From positions 21,040 through 26,817 of the forward strand of contig DBWC01000113.1 of assembly GCA_002308615.1 (NCBI GenBank): 5,778 nt of DNA, written 5' to 3'. The first letter of the stretch is position 1. Each line of letters begins with the position of its first letter. Of the stretch, positions 5,702 through 5,778 are shown piece by piece. The position numbers were made by a program, and so were the translations under genes. The notes beneath the pieces are model-generated. The model was not told the DNA's origin. It worked only from the letters and a program-made list of their open reading frames with translations, and made no database searches. The DNA comes from Clostridiales bacterium UBA1248. Lineage in GTDB: Bacteria; Bacillota; Clostridia; Oscillospirales; CAG-272.

Positions 5702-5732
5702 AAAAAATCCCCGTTGAAATCAATGGGGGGAT
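5702..5732 (-). terminator. Probable terminator for a leftward gene beyond the window
   Basis: Read on the minus strand, CCCCATTGA (5728-5720) pairs with the downstream stretch TCAACGGGG (5717-5709), with one T-G wobble, and is followed by A then six T (5707-5702). That is the order stem then U tract for leftward transcription. On the plus strand the A tract comes before the stem, so it would not terminate the exporter operon. It implies a convergent gene to the right, which is not visible here. Confidence 0.5.
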
Positions 5733-5758
5733 GGCGGGGGTTTGGGGCGGTAAAGGGG
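5725..5758 (+). other. G-rich tract fitting a G-quadruplex pattern
   Basis: Four runs of G (6, 5, 4 and 4 bases, at 5725-5730, 5736-5740, 5744-5747 and 5755-5758) are separated by loops of 5, 3 and 7 nt, which meets the G3+/N1-7 rule. The region can instead form duplex hairpins, for example GGCGGGG (5733-5739) with CCCCGCC (5761-5767). The rest of the window edge (5759-5778) holds nothing else I can identify. Confidence 0.4.
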
Positions 5759-5778
5759 TTCCCCGCCGCGAACTTGAG

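Noticed and set aside
5626..5778. Minus-strand open frame of about 50 codons entering from the right edge
   Set aside because: It runs through the G-rich tract and both terminator hairpins and stops inside hairpin copy 1. Its peptide is Pro/Gly-rich without recognisable features, so it is most likely repeat-derived non-coding sequence.
1..5778. CRISPR array, tRNA/rRNA genes, insertion sequence or integrase
   Set aside because: I saw no regularly spaced direct repeats, no tRNA-like cloverleaf sequence and no transposase or recombinase motifs in any frame.

Overview
The window most likely comes from a low- to mid-G+C Gram-positive bacterium, probably an uncultured gut-type member of class Clostridia (Oscillospirales/Ruminococcaceae-like). 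This is inferred from strong AGGAGG-type ribosome binding sites, a near-consensus SigA promoter, frequent ATA and AGA codons, a barnase/barstar pair, a Thr/Glu-rich surface-protein stalk and G/C-rich hairpin repeats between genes. No taxonomic marker gene is present, so the assignment is tentative.

Left part (1-1574): the end of an operon. It opens with the last 23 codons of a barnase-family ribonuclease, including its catalytic His. A 90-residue barstar-family inhibitor follows 7 nt later, its ribosome binding site overlapping the ribonuclease stop codon. Sixteen bases further on is a 381-residue surface protein with a signal peptide, two Ig-like domains, an acidic Thr/Glu stalk and one C-terminal membrane helix. 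A strong hairpin terminator (1536-1574) closes the unit. The co-directional packing suggests that the toxin, its immunity protein and the anchored surface protein are made together.

Middle (1566-1674): a 160-base intergenic region with an AT-only inverted repeat, an extended -10 SigA promoter (1599-1627) and a perfect 16-bp palindrome at the predicted transcription start (1635-1650), a good candidate operator or 5' mRNA hairpin.

Right part (1675-5603): a three-gene operon with overlapping reading frames. A 93-residue two-helix membrane protein (GTG start) overlaps by 14 nt the first of two ABC exporter half-transporters (594 and 627 residues), which overlap each other by 8 nt. The two halves are complementary. 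The first has an Asp in place of the catalytic Glu but a normal signature motif; the second has the catalytic Glu but a changed signature. This is the pattern of heterodimeric exporters such as TM287/288, LmrCD and BmrCD, with one degenerate and one active ATP site. The substrate cannot be read from the sequence.

Right edge (5604-5778): no gene is supported. It holds two related hairpins built on the same CGTAGGG scaffold (the second with a T tract, serving as terminator), a hairpin oriented as a terminator for a leftward gene beyond the window, and a G-rich stretch that fits the G-quadruplex pattern.
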